Positions 1 to 5,611 of a stretch of DNA of 7,746 nucleotides are shown here, in pieces; position 1 is the first letter of the stretch; each line of letters begins with the position of its first letter. Below the pieces are notes generated by a model that was not told the DNA's origin, did no database searches, and saw nothing but the letters and a program-made list of their open reading frames with translations. Source of the stretch: Bacillota bacterium (GTDB lineage: Bacteria > Bacillota > Clostridia > Peptostreptococcales > Anaerovoracaceae); assembly GCA_022706625.1 (NCBI GenBank), contig JAKJCD010000021.1, forward strand, positions 1-7,746. Direction: 5' to 3'. A program made the position numbers and the translations under genes.

Positions 1-2
1 CG

Positions 3-458
3 GGTATTCCGGCCTTAGCCGCCCATATGTTCCTAATATACTTCGGAGCATCGATGTTTTTTACACCTCCATACGCTCCGGCGGCCTATGCGGCCGGCAC
101 ATTAGCCAACGCAAGCCCTATAAAGGTAGGACTTCAGGCGATGCGATTAGGTATCGTAGCGTATTTAGTTCCGGTAGTAATCTGCTATAATACGGACTTG
201 TTGCTGGTTGGTAACGTGTTTGATATATTAATTAGCGTAATAACTGCTGTAATCGGAATCGCAATACTCGCAGCTGCTTTAGAAGGGTTTTTACTTACAA
301 AACTCAACGCAATTCAGAGGGTTTTGTTAGGCGTAGGTGGAATTTTAGCGTTTATACCCAACTTAACGGCCAGTATAATCGGTATTATTATAATTGCGTT
401 TGTAGTCGCTTCAAACATTATGCAATACAAAAAGAAAGATAAAAAAGTAGAGTTTTAA
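3..458 (+). CDS. TRAP transporter fused permease (4TM/12TM type), C-terminal part only
   Basis: This is the 3' end of a gene whose start lies left of the window; 151 residues remain, reading in frame from position 3 to the TAA at 456-458. The piece opens with GIPALAAHM, followed by a run of small residues with two prolines (TPPYAPAAYAAG) and then RLGIVAYLVPVVICYN. This series is typical of the end of the large membrane subunit in fused DctQ-DctM TRAP permeases. Three or four further hydrophobic segments follow (about residues 70-90 and 105-135 of the fragment), with a lysine-rich cytoplasmic tail. Such permeases import organic acids or similar solutes with an external binding protein, usually driven by Na+; the substrate cannot be told from this fragment. 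Its codon use differs from the downstream operon: 9 of 18 leucines from M27 onward are TTA, against 4 of 22 in ntpK. The family call is firm; the substrate is unknown. Confidence 0.85.
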   Translation, partial: GIPALAAHMFLIYFGASMFFTPPYAPAAYAAGTLANASPIKVGLQAMRLGIVAYLVPVVICYNTDLLLVGNVFDILISVITAVIGIAILAAALEGFLLTKLNAIQRVLLGVGGILAFIPNLTASIIGIIIIAFVVASNIMQYKKKDKKVEF

Positions 459-473
459 GGAAAGAAGCAGAGA

Positions 474-501
474 TTAACCCTCTGATGTTAAATATTATAA
501 C
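474..501 (+). promoter_or_regulatory. Weak upstream promoter candidate
   Basis: TTAACC at 474-479 (4 of 6 matches to TTGACA) stands 16 bases before TATAAC at 496-501 (5 of 6 matches to TATAAT). Transcription would begin near 508, just before the GC-balanced block of the leader. Matches of this quality are common in AT-rich DNA, so the call is weak. It matters because it would place the 508-620 block inside the operon's mRNA. Confidence 0.25.
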
Positions 502-507
502 TTCAAA

Positions 508-620
508 GTAAAAACGATGCACAACCTGGTGCCGACGGAATTTCTCCAAAATCAAGGACACTTAAAAGGGTGAGAGGCTAGCTGCTAATTATGGTTAATA
601 TATATAGGAAGTCTTTTTTT
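508..620 (+). ncRNA. Possible structured leader RNA (riboswitch hypothesis)
   Basis: The block differs from its AT-rich flanks and contains short pairings: GCAC at 519-522 with GTGC at 529-532, GGA at 537-539 with TCC at 545-547, and CACTT at 559-563 with GGGTG at 568-572 around an AAAA loop (two G-U pairs). A purine-rich stretch GGGTGAGAGGC lies at 568-578. ATTAACC at 473-479 is exactly complementary to GGTTAAT at 593-599 and could close the block if transcription enters from further upstream. No expression platform with a clear terminator is seen. Na+-sensing riboswitches (the DUF1646, or Na+-I, class) are known to control genes that harness Na+ gradients, so that class is the natural guess. 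I cannot match its consensus from memory, and chance pairing is a real alternative. Confidence 0.25.
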
Positions 621-656
621 CACCGCATAAAAAGAAGGACAAATTCCCCCAAAGGC

Positions 657-685
657 TTTACTTATAGGCAAAAACGAAATATAAT
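657..685 (+). promoter_or_regulatory. Promoter candidate for the ntp operon
   Basis: TTTACT at 657-662 (4 of 6 matches to the -35 consensus) and a perfect TATAAT at 680-685 are separated by 17 bases, the optimal spacing for the housekeeping sigma factor. Transcription would start near 692, giving an untranslated leader of about 100 bases before ntpF. It is the best promoter-like sequence in the gap. If it is the only promoter, the block at 508-620 is upstream DNA rather than leader RNA. Confidence 0.5.
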
Positions 686-701
686 AAGACTAGTTTATTA
701 T
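681..701. repeat. AT-rich inverted repeat over the -10 and start region
   Basis: ATAATAA at 681-687 is an exact reverse complement of TTATTAT at 695-701, with a 7-base loop containing the palindrome ACTAGT. It overlaps the -10 box and the predicted start of transcription, where a repressor site would be placed. Being purely A/T in its arms, it may be a chance occurrence. Confidence 0.25.
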
Positions 702-738
702 TTCACGAATAGTCGGATAACAATCTAATTGATCCAAC

Positions 739-764
739 TGAACTGCGGCAGGTATCGCAGTTTA
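739..764 (+). promoter_or_regulatory. Hairpin in the 5' untranslated region of ntpF
   Basis: AACTGCG at 741-747 pairs perfectly with CGCAGTT at 756-762. A further G-U and a T-A pair extend it to nine pairs around an 8-base loop. It is the most stable-looking local hairpin in the gap. It ends 15 bases before the ribosome binding site and is not followed by a T-tract, so it is not a terminator. It could affect mRNA stability or translation of the first operon gene. Confidence 0.4.
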
Positions 765-770
765 TAATAT

Positions 771-785
771 TCCTTGAACAGGAGG
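771..785 (+). promoter_or_regulatory. Ribosome binding site of ntpF, possibly masked by a small hairpin
   Basis: AGGAGG at 780-785 lies seven bases before the GTG at 793 and is a near-ideal Shine-Dalgarno sequence; it fixes this GTG as the start. TCCT at 771-774 can pair with AGGA at 780-783 over a five-base loop, partly masking the site. The pairing is short and may not form in vivo. Confidence 0.6.
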
Positions 786-792
786 CGAGGCA

Positions 793-1104
793 GTGGCGAT
801 CGAGCAGATCAGACAAATCAGAGAAGCGGAAGAACAGGCTGAACAAATCCGCAAAAAAAGCAGTTCAGAAGCAAAACAGATGACGGCGGAGGCTGAACGT
901 TTGGCCGCACAGCTTGTTGAGCAGGCACAGCGCCAAGGCGAGGAAAGCTATAAGAAAACTCTTTCGGAAGCCCAAATCGAAGCGCAGCACAGCTATAACC
1001 ACATCATAGAAAATGCGGGAGGGGAGATAAAACATCACATAGCGCTTGCAGAGAACAACATGGAAAAGGCTGTTTCCATTATTACAGGAAAGGTTGTGAA
1101 ATAG
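793..1104 (+). CDS. ntpF: V-type ATPase peripheral stalk subunit (NtpF; also called subunit H or G)
   Basis: A 103-residue, highly charged protein rich in E, Q, K and A with no hydrophobic segment. Almost the whole chain looks like a continuous coiled coil (about residues 1-95), as expected for the small subunit that winds with subunit E to form the peripheral stalks linking the catalytic head to the membrane stator. Length and first-gene position match NtpF of Enterococcus-type operons; archaeal-style naming calls it AhaH. It begins with GTG behind a strong AGGAGG at 780-785. Its TAG stop is directly followed by the GTG of ntpI with no spacer, which suggests coupled translation. Coiled coils have little sequence identity, so the call rests on length, composition and operon position together. 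Confidence 0.85.
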   Translation: MAIEQIRQIREAEEQAEQIRKKSSSEAKQMTAEAERLAAQLVEQAQRQGEESYKKTLSEAQIEAQHSYNHIIENAGGEIKHHIALAENNMEKAVSIITGKVVK

Positions 1105-3069
1105 GTGTCAATTGCCAGAATGAAAAAGCTTTCTGTCATCGGCCTTGTTTCCCACCGGGAAGCCCTGATGGAAAAGCTTATGGCCTTAGGTGCGGTAGAG
1201 ATCACCGATCAGGAAGAAAAACTCGGGGATGATCGATGGAAGCAAATGGTTAAAAGGGATGCGGATGAAAGAACCGTTTCGGAGTATGAAGGGCGAATCG
1301 CCAAAGTAAGCCAGGCTCTTGATGTCATTGATAAATACGGCACGCAAAAAAAACCGTTGCTGCATACCAGAAAGCCTATCACATTTCCGGACTTTAAAAA
1401 GGCGTTAGAGGATGAAAGAAGCATCGAGGAAAAGGTAGGCCTGATTAATTCCCTGTCAGCCCGTCTTGCCGAGCTTTCCGGCGCTATTAATAAAACAGAG
1501 ACGTTAAAGATGTCCTTGGAGCCTTGGAGGGAGTATGACATCCCTCTGGAAGAACAGGGAACAAAGACGACGGATCTATTCCTATGCGTAGCCCCGGCAT
1601 CAGCCGATGTCAACCTGTTTATGAAAGGTTTGGAGGACAAGGTTCCGGCAAGCTTGATCCGGCTGGTGGCAAGCGACGCAGAGCAGCACTATTTTTATAT
1701 TTTGAGCGCAAAAACAGAGCGCAGTTTTATTGATGAAATTTTCCGTGAATGCGGATTTTCGAAAATTCAGTTCAGTGATCTTTCAGGGACGGTCAAGGAA
1801 AACATTGAAGCACTTGAAAAAAAGTCGGACGAGCTTGCGGAAGAAAAGCTTGGCATTGAGGATACTATACGTTCTCATGAAGTCGATAAACAGAGTCTGG
1901 AATTGTTTTATGATAAGCTGATCATTCACAGGGACAGAGCTGACATCCGGCAGAACTTGCTGGTGACGGAGAGTGCCTTTTCTTTTGACGGATGGTTTCC
2001 GGCCAGGGCTGAGAGCAGGGTAAGCAGCTTGCTTTCTGAGATGGGCTGCTATTTTGAGATCGAGGATCCTGCCAAAGGGGAGGATACACCTGTACTATTA
2101 TTGAACGGCAGCTTTTCCACAGCTTTTGAAGCTATCACGAGACTTTATGCCCTCCCGGATTCAAGGGCTATCGACGCCACACCTTACTTTTCTCTTTCTT
2201 ATGCCGTTTTTTTCGGCATGATGCTGGGCGATGGCGCATATGGGATCATCATGGCGGTCATAACCGGGCTGATTTTAAAAAAATACAAGCTGGAAGGCAT
2301 GAAGTACCGGATGGTGAAGCTTTTCTTCTATTGCGGTATTTCTACCGCTTTCTTCGGAGCCCTGTTCGGAGGCTGGTTCGGCGACATCGTCACCGTTGCC
2401 GGGAAGACTTTTTTCAATGTGGATATTACCGTACCTCCTATTTGGTTCAATCCTCTGGATGATCCGATGAAGCTTCTTATATTCTGCTTCATAATAGGGG
2501 GAATCCATATCTTTATCGGAATGGGACTTTCCGCATGGTTGTCCATAAAAGACGGAAGACCCTTGGATGCTGTCTTTGATGTAGGGCTTTGGTACCTCTT
2601 ACTTATCGGCGCCACCTTGCTCCTTATCGGAGTCATACCCGATGTTGCAAAGTGGATGGCTATTATCGGTGCAGTGGGCATACTGCTTACGGCGGGCCGG
2701 AATAAAAAAGGCATCGGAAAAATCATCGGGGGTCTGGGAAGCCTTTACGGAATCACCGGCTATCTGTCCGATGTGTTGTCATATTCCAGATTGTTGGCTT
2801 TAGGTTTGGCTTCAAGCGTCATCGCTTCGGTGGTGAATACTATGGGATCTTTCGGAGGCTCCGGCATAAAAGGTGTAGTGTTGATGACATTTGCATTCGT
2901 TGTGGGCCATACTTACAACTTTGCCATCAACGGCCTGGGCTCATTCGTGCATTCCTGCAGACTGCAATACGTGGAGTTTTTCGGGAAATTCTACGAAAGC
3001 GGCGGAGAAGCCTTTCAGCCTTTTGGTGAAAATACAAAATATGTAGATATTCTAAGGGAGGAAAACTAA
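1105..3069 (+). CDS. ntpI: V-type ATPase membrane stator subunit I (a-type)
   Basis: A 654-residue protein in two parts. Residues 1 to about 350 are hydrophilic, with coiled-coil stretches near 85-125 and 235-265, and bind the peripheral stalks. From about 360 to the end lies the membrane domain, with roughly eight helices and the family motifs FFGMMLGDGAYG (about 369-380) and YLSDVLSYSRLLALGLA. R562 in the latter is the expected essential stator arginine that discharges the proteolipid carboxylate as the ring turns. E624 lies in the conserved RLQYVEFFGKFY segment near the C-terminus. The GTG start at 1105 gives MSIARMKKL, the usual opening of the family, and AGGAAAGG at 1087-1094 serves as its ribosome binding site. 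ATG at 1120 is an in-frame alternative but would cut this opening. The gene is full length and intact. Confidence 0.95.
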   Translation: MSIARMKKLSVIGLVSHREALMEKLMALGAVEITDQEEKLGDDRWKQMVKRDADERTVSEYEGRIAKVSQALDVIDKYGTQKKPLLHTRKPITFPDFKKALEDERSIEEKVGLINSLSARLAELSGAINKTETLKMSLEPWREYDIPLEEQGTKTTDLFLCVAPASADVNLFMKGLEDKVPASLIRLVASDAEQHYFYILSAKTERSFIDEIFRECGFSKIQFSDLSGTVKENIEALEKKSDELAEEKLGIEDTIRSHEVDKQSLELFYDKLIIHRDRADIRQNLLVTESAFSFDGWFPARAESRVSSLLSEMGCYFEIEDPAKGEDTPVLLLNGSFSTAFEAITRLYALPDSRAIDATPYFSLSYAVFFGMMLGDGAYGIIMAVITGLILKKYKLEGMKYRMVKLFFYCGISTAFFGALFGGWFGDIVTVAGKTFFNVDITVPPIWFNPLDDPMKLLIFCFIIGGIHIFIGMGLSAWLSIKDGRPLDAVFDVGLWYLLLIGATLLLIGVIPDVAKWMAIIGAVGILLTAGRNKKGIGKIIGGLGSLYGITGYLSDVLSYSRLLALGLASSVIASVVNTMGSFGGSGIKGVVLMTFAFVVGHTYNFAINGLGSFVHSCRLQYVEFFGKFYESGGEAFQPFGENTKYVDILREEN

Positions 3070-3070
3070 A

Positions 3071-3571
3071 ATGAATTATCTGTTATTCGAAAATGTACTC
3101 TTTAACGGAATCTTTCTTGCGATGGCCGGCGCCGCTATGGCGGCTCTTGCGGGGATCGGAAGTGCGATCGGTATCGGGATTGCCGGTCAGGCTGCCGCCG
3201 GTGTCATCTCCGAGGATCCGAAGAAATTCGGACAAACCCTGATATTGCAGGCTCTTCCCGGTACACAGGGTATCTATGGATTGTTGATAGCATTCCTCAT
3301 CATGACCAAAATCAGCCTTTTAGGCGGGGACGGGCCATTAGAAATATCTATGGCTCAAGGGGCATACATTTTTGCTTCCGCCGTTCCTGTGGGATTAGTC
3401 GGCATTTTCTCCGGCATAGCGCAGGGGAAATCATCCGCAGCCAGCATCATGCTCATTTCAAAAAGACCCGAAGAGCTGGCAAAAGGAATGGTATATCCGG
3501 CAATGGTAGAAACCTATGCTGTGCTGGCTCTTCTTATTTCCTTCCTGATGCTCAACGGCGTTCAGGTATGA
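3071..3571 (+). CDS. ntpK: V-type ATPase proteolipid subunit K (rotor ring), Na+-binding type
   Basis: A 166-residue, four-helix proteolipid made of two tandem hairpins, the duplicated 16-kDa form that builds the rotating membrane ring. The first hairpin carries LPGTQGIYG (residues 62-70), the second SGIAQGK (114-120) and MVETYA (145-150). By alignment from memory with Enterococcus hirae NtpK, whose Na+ ligands are L61, T64, Q65, Q110 and E139, all are kept here as L62, T65, Q66, Q118 and E147. E147 is the single ion-carrying carboxylate; the first hairpin has Q66 there, as in other V-type proteolipids. The prediction is therefore Na+ coupling. AAGGGAGGA at 3054-3062, inside the end of ntpI, gives an excellent ribosome binding site eight bases before the ATG, fitting a subunit needed in many copies. 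Confidence 0.96.
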   Translation: MNYLLFENVLFNGIFLAMAGAAMAALAGIGSAIGIGIAGQAAAGVISEDPKKFGQTLILQALPGTQGIYGLLIAFLIMTKISLLGGDGPLEISMAQGAYIFASAVPVGLVGIFSGIAQGKSSAASIMLISKRPEELAKGMVYPAMVETYAVLALLISFLMLNGVQV

Positions 3572-3601
3572 GCCGGCGGCAAAGAATAAGGATGGAAAAC
3601 G

Positions 3602-4183
3602 ATGAGCATTGAAAATATTACGGAAAAGATCCTGGCTGAGGCCGGGGAAGATAGCAGACTCGTACTGGAAGCAGCCGGGAATAAAAGCCGTGACATAACG
3701 AAAAAGGCGGAAGAACAGGCAGAAAAAATCCGGGAAGAATTCCATGCCAAGGCAAAGGAAGATGCCGCTCTTTTACAGAGCAGAAAAACTTCCGTTGCGG
3801 AGCTTGAGGTTCGTAAAATGAGATTGGGAGCCAAACAGGCCCTTATCTCCCGGTGTTTTGACGCCGCTTTGAACCGGCTGGCTGAAATGCGGCAAGAAGA
3901 GTATCAGGACTTCTTGGTATCAACGATCCTAAAAACAGGCGTGGAGGGAGCGGAGCTGCTCCTCAACCCAAAGGATCGCAGGGCTATTGGTGAAAAGATA
4001 GTTCAAAAGGTCAACGAAACGGGCAAGGCCGGAATGCTGACCTTGTCAGAGGATACCATAGCCGCAAAAGGCGGTTTTGTATTGCGTAAAGGATCCATGG
4101 AGATAAACTCTACTCTTGAGGTCATGGTAAACGGGATCCGTGAAACAGCCATCCCGGATGTTGTTAAGGTATTGTTTGACTGA
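3602..4183 (+). CDS. ntpE: V-type ATPase peripheral stalk subunit E
   Basis: A 193-residue protein of the usual length for subunit E. The N-terminal part, about residues 10-80, is charged and alanine-rich and should form the coiled coil shared with NtpF. The rest is a mixed alpha/beta head (ending KGGFVLRKGSMEINSTLEV and DVVKVLFD) that sits at the top of the catalytic hexamer near subunit B. The GGF/VL and short-strand pattern before the last helix is typical of the family. The ATG start is preceded by AAGGATGG at 3588-3595, six bases away. It follows ntpK after a 30-base spacer. The TGA stop lies in the stem of an inverted repeat that fills much of the 58-base gap before ntpC. Confidence 0.92.
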   Translation: MSIENITEKILAEAGEDSRLVLEAAGNKSRDITKKAEEQAEKIREEFHAKAKEDAALLQSRKTSVAELEVRKMRLGAKQALISRCFDAALNRLAEMRQEEYQDFLVSTILKTGVEGAELLLNPKDRRAIGEKIVQKVNETGKAGMLTLSEDTIAAKGGFVLRKGSMEINSTLEVMVNGIRETAIPDVVKVLFD

Positions 4184-4214
4184 AGGAAGCTTACAAAATT
4201 CCGGATCCTTTCAG
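4180..4214 (+). promoter_or_regulatory. Hairpin spanning the ntpE stop codon and the ntpE-ntpC gap
   Basis: CTGAAGGA at 4180-4187 pairs with TCCTTTCAG at 4206-4214 with one bulged T, giving eight pairs around an 18-base loop. The TGA stop of ntpE lies in the 5' arm. No T-tract follows, so it is not an intrinsic terminator. It could protect or process the mRNA between the two cistrons, or be fortuitous. Confidence 0.35.
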
Positions 4215-4228
4215 CATGAAAACAGTTA

Positions 4229-4234
4229 AGGAGG
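4229..4234 (+). promoter_or_regulatory. Ribosome binding site that fixes the TTG start of ntpC
   Basis: AGGAGG at 4229-4234, within AAGGAGGAAGGG, sits seven bases before TTG at 4242. No ATG or GTG lies nearby in frame that would keep the conserved N-terminal part, so the rare TTG is very probably the true start. Confidence 0.75.
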
Positions 4235-4241
4235 AAGGGCT

Positions 4242-5252
4242 TTGGGCATAGACCAAGGAAAAAAAGACTATGTTTTCGCTTCCTCGCGGGTACGCAGTGT
4301 TGAAAAATACCTGCTGTCCCGAGATAAAGCGGAGGCTATGACAAACAGCAAGACGCCGGAAGACGCACTTAAGATCCTGTGTGACTTGGGATATAGTGAC
4401 GGCTCCGAAGCCTTTTGCCTCGGGCAGTTTGAAACCCTGCTTGCCCGGGAGATCAAAAAGGCCTATTCTTTCATCTGCGGCATTGCCCCGGATAAGTCGG
4501 AGCTTTACACTTTTTTATATCCCTATGATTACCATAATTTAAAAGTATTGATGAAAGCCGAGTTTCTGGAAACGGATCCTCAGCCCTTTCTCGTAGATGC
4601 AGGGACGATTCCGGCGGCGCAGATGGCAGTATTGATCAGGGACCGCAGTTTCGTGTGGCTTACGGACAGGATGAGCAATGCGCTCCTTGAGGTTTGCGAT
4701 GTATTCGCGCGAACAGGCGATCCTCAAATCATAGATTTGATTTTTGATAAGGCTTGCTATGCCGAAATGAAGAATGCGGCAGCCGCCAGCGGGAGCAAGT
4801 TTATAATTGATTATGTGGAGCTTCAAATAGATATCACCAATCTCAAATCCTTTGTCAGGATCAGGCAGATGGGGAAACCCTGGGACTTTTTTTCTCGGGT
4901 GTTCATTGACGGGGGGAGGATCCAGGACAAGCTTTTCATAGGAGGATACGATGAACCCTACGAGCAGTTTGCGGAAAAACTGATCCCTTACGGTCTTTCG
5001 GCGCCCATGTTCGAAGGAGGCGCCATGCTGAGGGAAACCGGCCGCTTCACTGCCCTTGAAAGATTATGTGAAAACCGGATCATGGAATTTGCCAAAGGGG
5101 CTAAGTATGTGTCCTTTGGAATAGAACCTCTTGCAGCGTATTTGATCGCAAAGGAAGTTGAGGTCCGAACCGTACGAATCATAATTACCGGCTTGCTTCA
5201 GGGACTCCCGAAAGAAGAAATATCGGAGAGAGTGAGGGATACTTATGTATAG
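4242..5252 (+). CDS. ntpC: V-type ATPase subunit C (d-like, rotor shaft socket)
   Basis: A 336-residue soluble protein, within the family's usual size of about 330-340. In related enzymes this subunit forms a funnel on the cytoplasmic face of the proteolipid ring and receives the central shaft (D and F). Recognisable segments are YVFASSRVRSVEKYLL near the N-terminus, YDYHNLKVLMKAEF in the middle, and EPLAAYLIAKEVEVRTVRI followed by an RII-rich helix at the C-terminus. The last of these is the most conserved part of the d/C family. Start is TTG behind a strong AGGAGG. The TAG stop overlaps the ATG of ntpG by eight bases (5245-5252), which implies translational coupling. Note the naming: this C is the homologue of eukaryotic d, not of eukaryotic C. 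Confidence 0.93.
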   Translation: MGIDQGKKDYVFASSRVRSVEKYLLSRDKAEAMTNSKTPEDALKILCDLGYSDGSEAFCLGQFETLLAREIKKAYSFICGIAPDKSELYTFLYPYDYHNLKVLMKAEFLETDPQPFLVDAGTIPAAQMAVLIRDRSFVWLTDRMSNALLEVCDVFARTGDPQIIDLIFDKACYAEMKNAAAASGSKFIIDYVELQIDITNLKSFVRIRQMGKPWDFFSRVFIDGGRIQDKLFIGGYDEPYEQFAEKLIPYGLSAPMFEGGAMLRETGRFTALERLCENRIMEFAKGAKYVSFGIEPLAAYLIAKEVEVRTVRIIITGLLQGLPKEEISERVRDTYV

Positions 5253-5565
5253 GATCGGAGTGATCGGTGATCGGAGCAGCGTATTGGGTTTTAAAGCTGT
5301 AGGGTTGGATGTCTTCCCTGCAGAAGATGCAGCAGAGGCGAAAACCATCCTCCACCGCATCGCAAAAGAAGAGTATGCGATAGTTTATATAACAGAAAAA
5401 TTGTGCCAGGGCATGGTCGAAGATATCGAGAAGTACAAGGATGTGCGTATCCCCGCCATCATACCCATCCCGGGGATCGACGGAAGCCACGGCATCGGTA
5501 TGGCTAACCTAAAGAAGGCCGTTGAGAGGGCCGTCGGCGCAGATATTCTGTTCAGCAACGATTAA
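5245..5565 (+). CDS. ntpG: V-type ATPase subunit F (NtpG), central stalk
   Basis: A 106-residue protein with the family's opening YRIGVIGDRSSVLGFKAVGLDVFP. The body looks like a small Rossmann-like alpha/beta fold, with IVYITEKL and the proline-rich IPAIIPIPG followed by a C-terminal helix. In related enzymes it binds subunit D in the rotating shaft and influences ATP hydrolysis. The ATG lies within the last codons of ntpC and has GAGGG at 5234-5238 six bases upstream. Enterococcus naming is NtpG, while most annotation pipelines write subunit F (atpF); the two labels are easily confused with the stalk subunit NtpF at 793. Intact. Confidence 0.93.
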   Translation: MYRIGVIGDRSSVLGFKAVGLDVFPAEDAAEAKTILHRIAKEEYAIVYITEKLCQGMVEDIEKYKDVRIPAIIPIPGIDGSHGIGMANLKKAVERAVGADILFSND

Positions 5566-5568
5566 AAC

Positions 5569-5582
5569 CGGGCTTTGAGCCG
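5569..5582 (+). promoter_or_regulatory. Small hairpin in the ntpG-ntpA gap
   Basis: GGCT at 5571-5574 pairs with AGCC at 5578-5581 over a TTG loop, with C5569-G5582 possible if G5570 bulges. The stem is short and lacks a T-tract. It lies 12-13 bases upstream of the ntpA ribosome binding site, so at most it would have a minor effect on translation or mRNA stability. Confidence 0.25.
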
Positions 5583-5593
5583 ATAAATATAGT

Positions 5594-5603
5594 AAAGGGG
5601 TGA
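5594..5603 (+). promoter_or_regulatory. Ribosome binding site that decides the ntpA start
   Basis: AAAGGGGTGA at 5594-5603 resembles the full anti-Shine-Dalgarno complement AAAGGAGGTGA. It overlaps the GTG at 5600, so it cannot serve that codon. It lies eight bases before the in-frame GTG at 5612, which is a normal distance. Confidence 0.7.
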
Positions 5604-5611
5604 CTGAAAAA

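Larger units (their letters stand above)
459..792 (+). other. Intergenic leader region upstream of the ATPase operon
   Basis: These 334 bases carry no open frame that resembles a protein and no tRNA or rRNA. The stretch is AT-rich with a more GC-balanced island at about 515-585. No clear intrinsic terminator for the permease gene is visible: the only hairpin right after it (CAGAG at 468-472 with CTCTG at 480-484) has no T-tract. A run of seven T at 614-620 has no matching GC-rich stem in front of it. The region holds a promoter candidate at 657-685, small inverted repeats at 681-701 and 739-764, and the ntpF ribosome binding site at 780-785. A second, weaker promoter candidate lies at 474-501. 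Confidence 0.7.

Noticed and set aside
468..484. CAGAG/CTCTG hairpin just after the permease as an intrinsic terminator
   Set aside because: The stem is only five pairs and is followed by ATGTTAAAT rather than a T-tract.
515..600. Match to TPP, cobalamin, lysine, SAM, glycine, c-di-GMP or c-di-AMP riboswitches, T-box, or a group II intron end
   Set aside because: Short similarities such as GGTGCC and GGGTGAGAGG were considered, but the defining conserved boxes of these classes are missing.
614..620. Run of seven T as a riboswitch or permease terminator
   Set aside because: No stable GC-rich stem ends directly before it; upstream sequence complementary to the AGGAAGTC preceding the run was not found.
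763..768. TATAAT as a second -10 box close to ntpF
   Set aside because: The position 17 bases upstream reads GAACTG, a poor -35, and the box overlaps the end of the 739-764 hairpin. TTGATC at 729-734 is too far away (28 bases).
1209..1640. 143-codon open frame on the minus strand inside ntpI
   Set aside because: It lies wholly opposite a well-supported gene, its translation is serine/arginine-rich without family features, and no ribosome binding site or promoter context was found.
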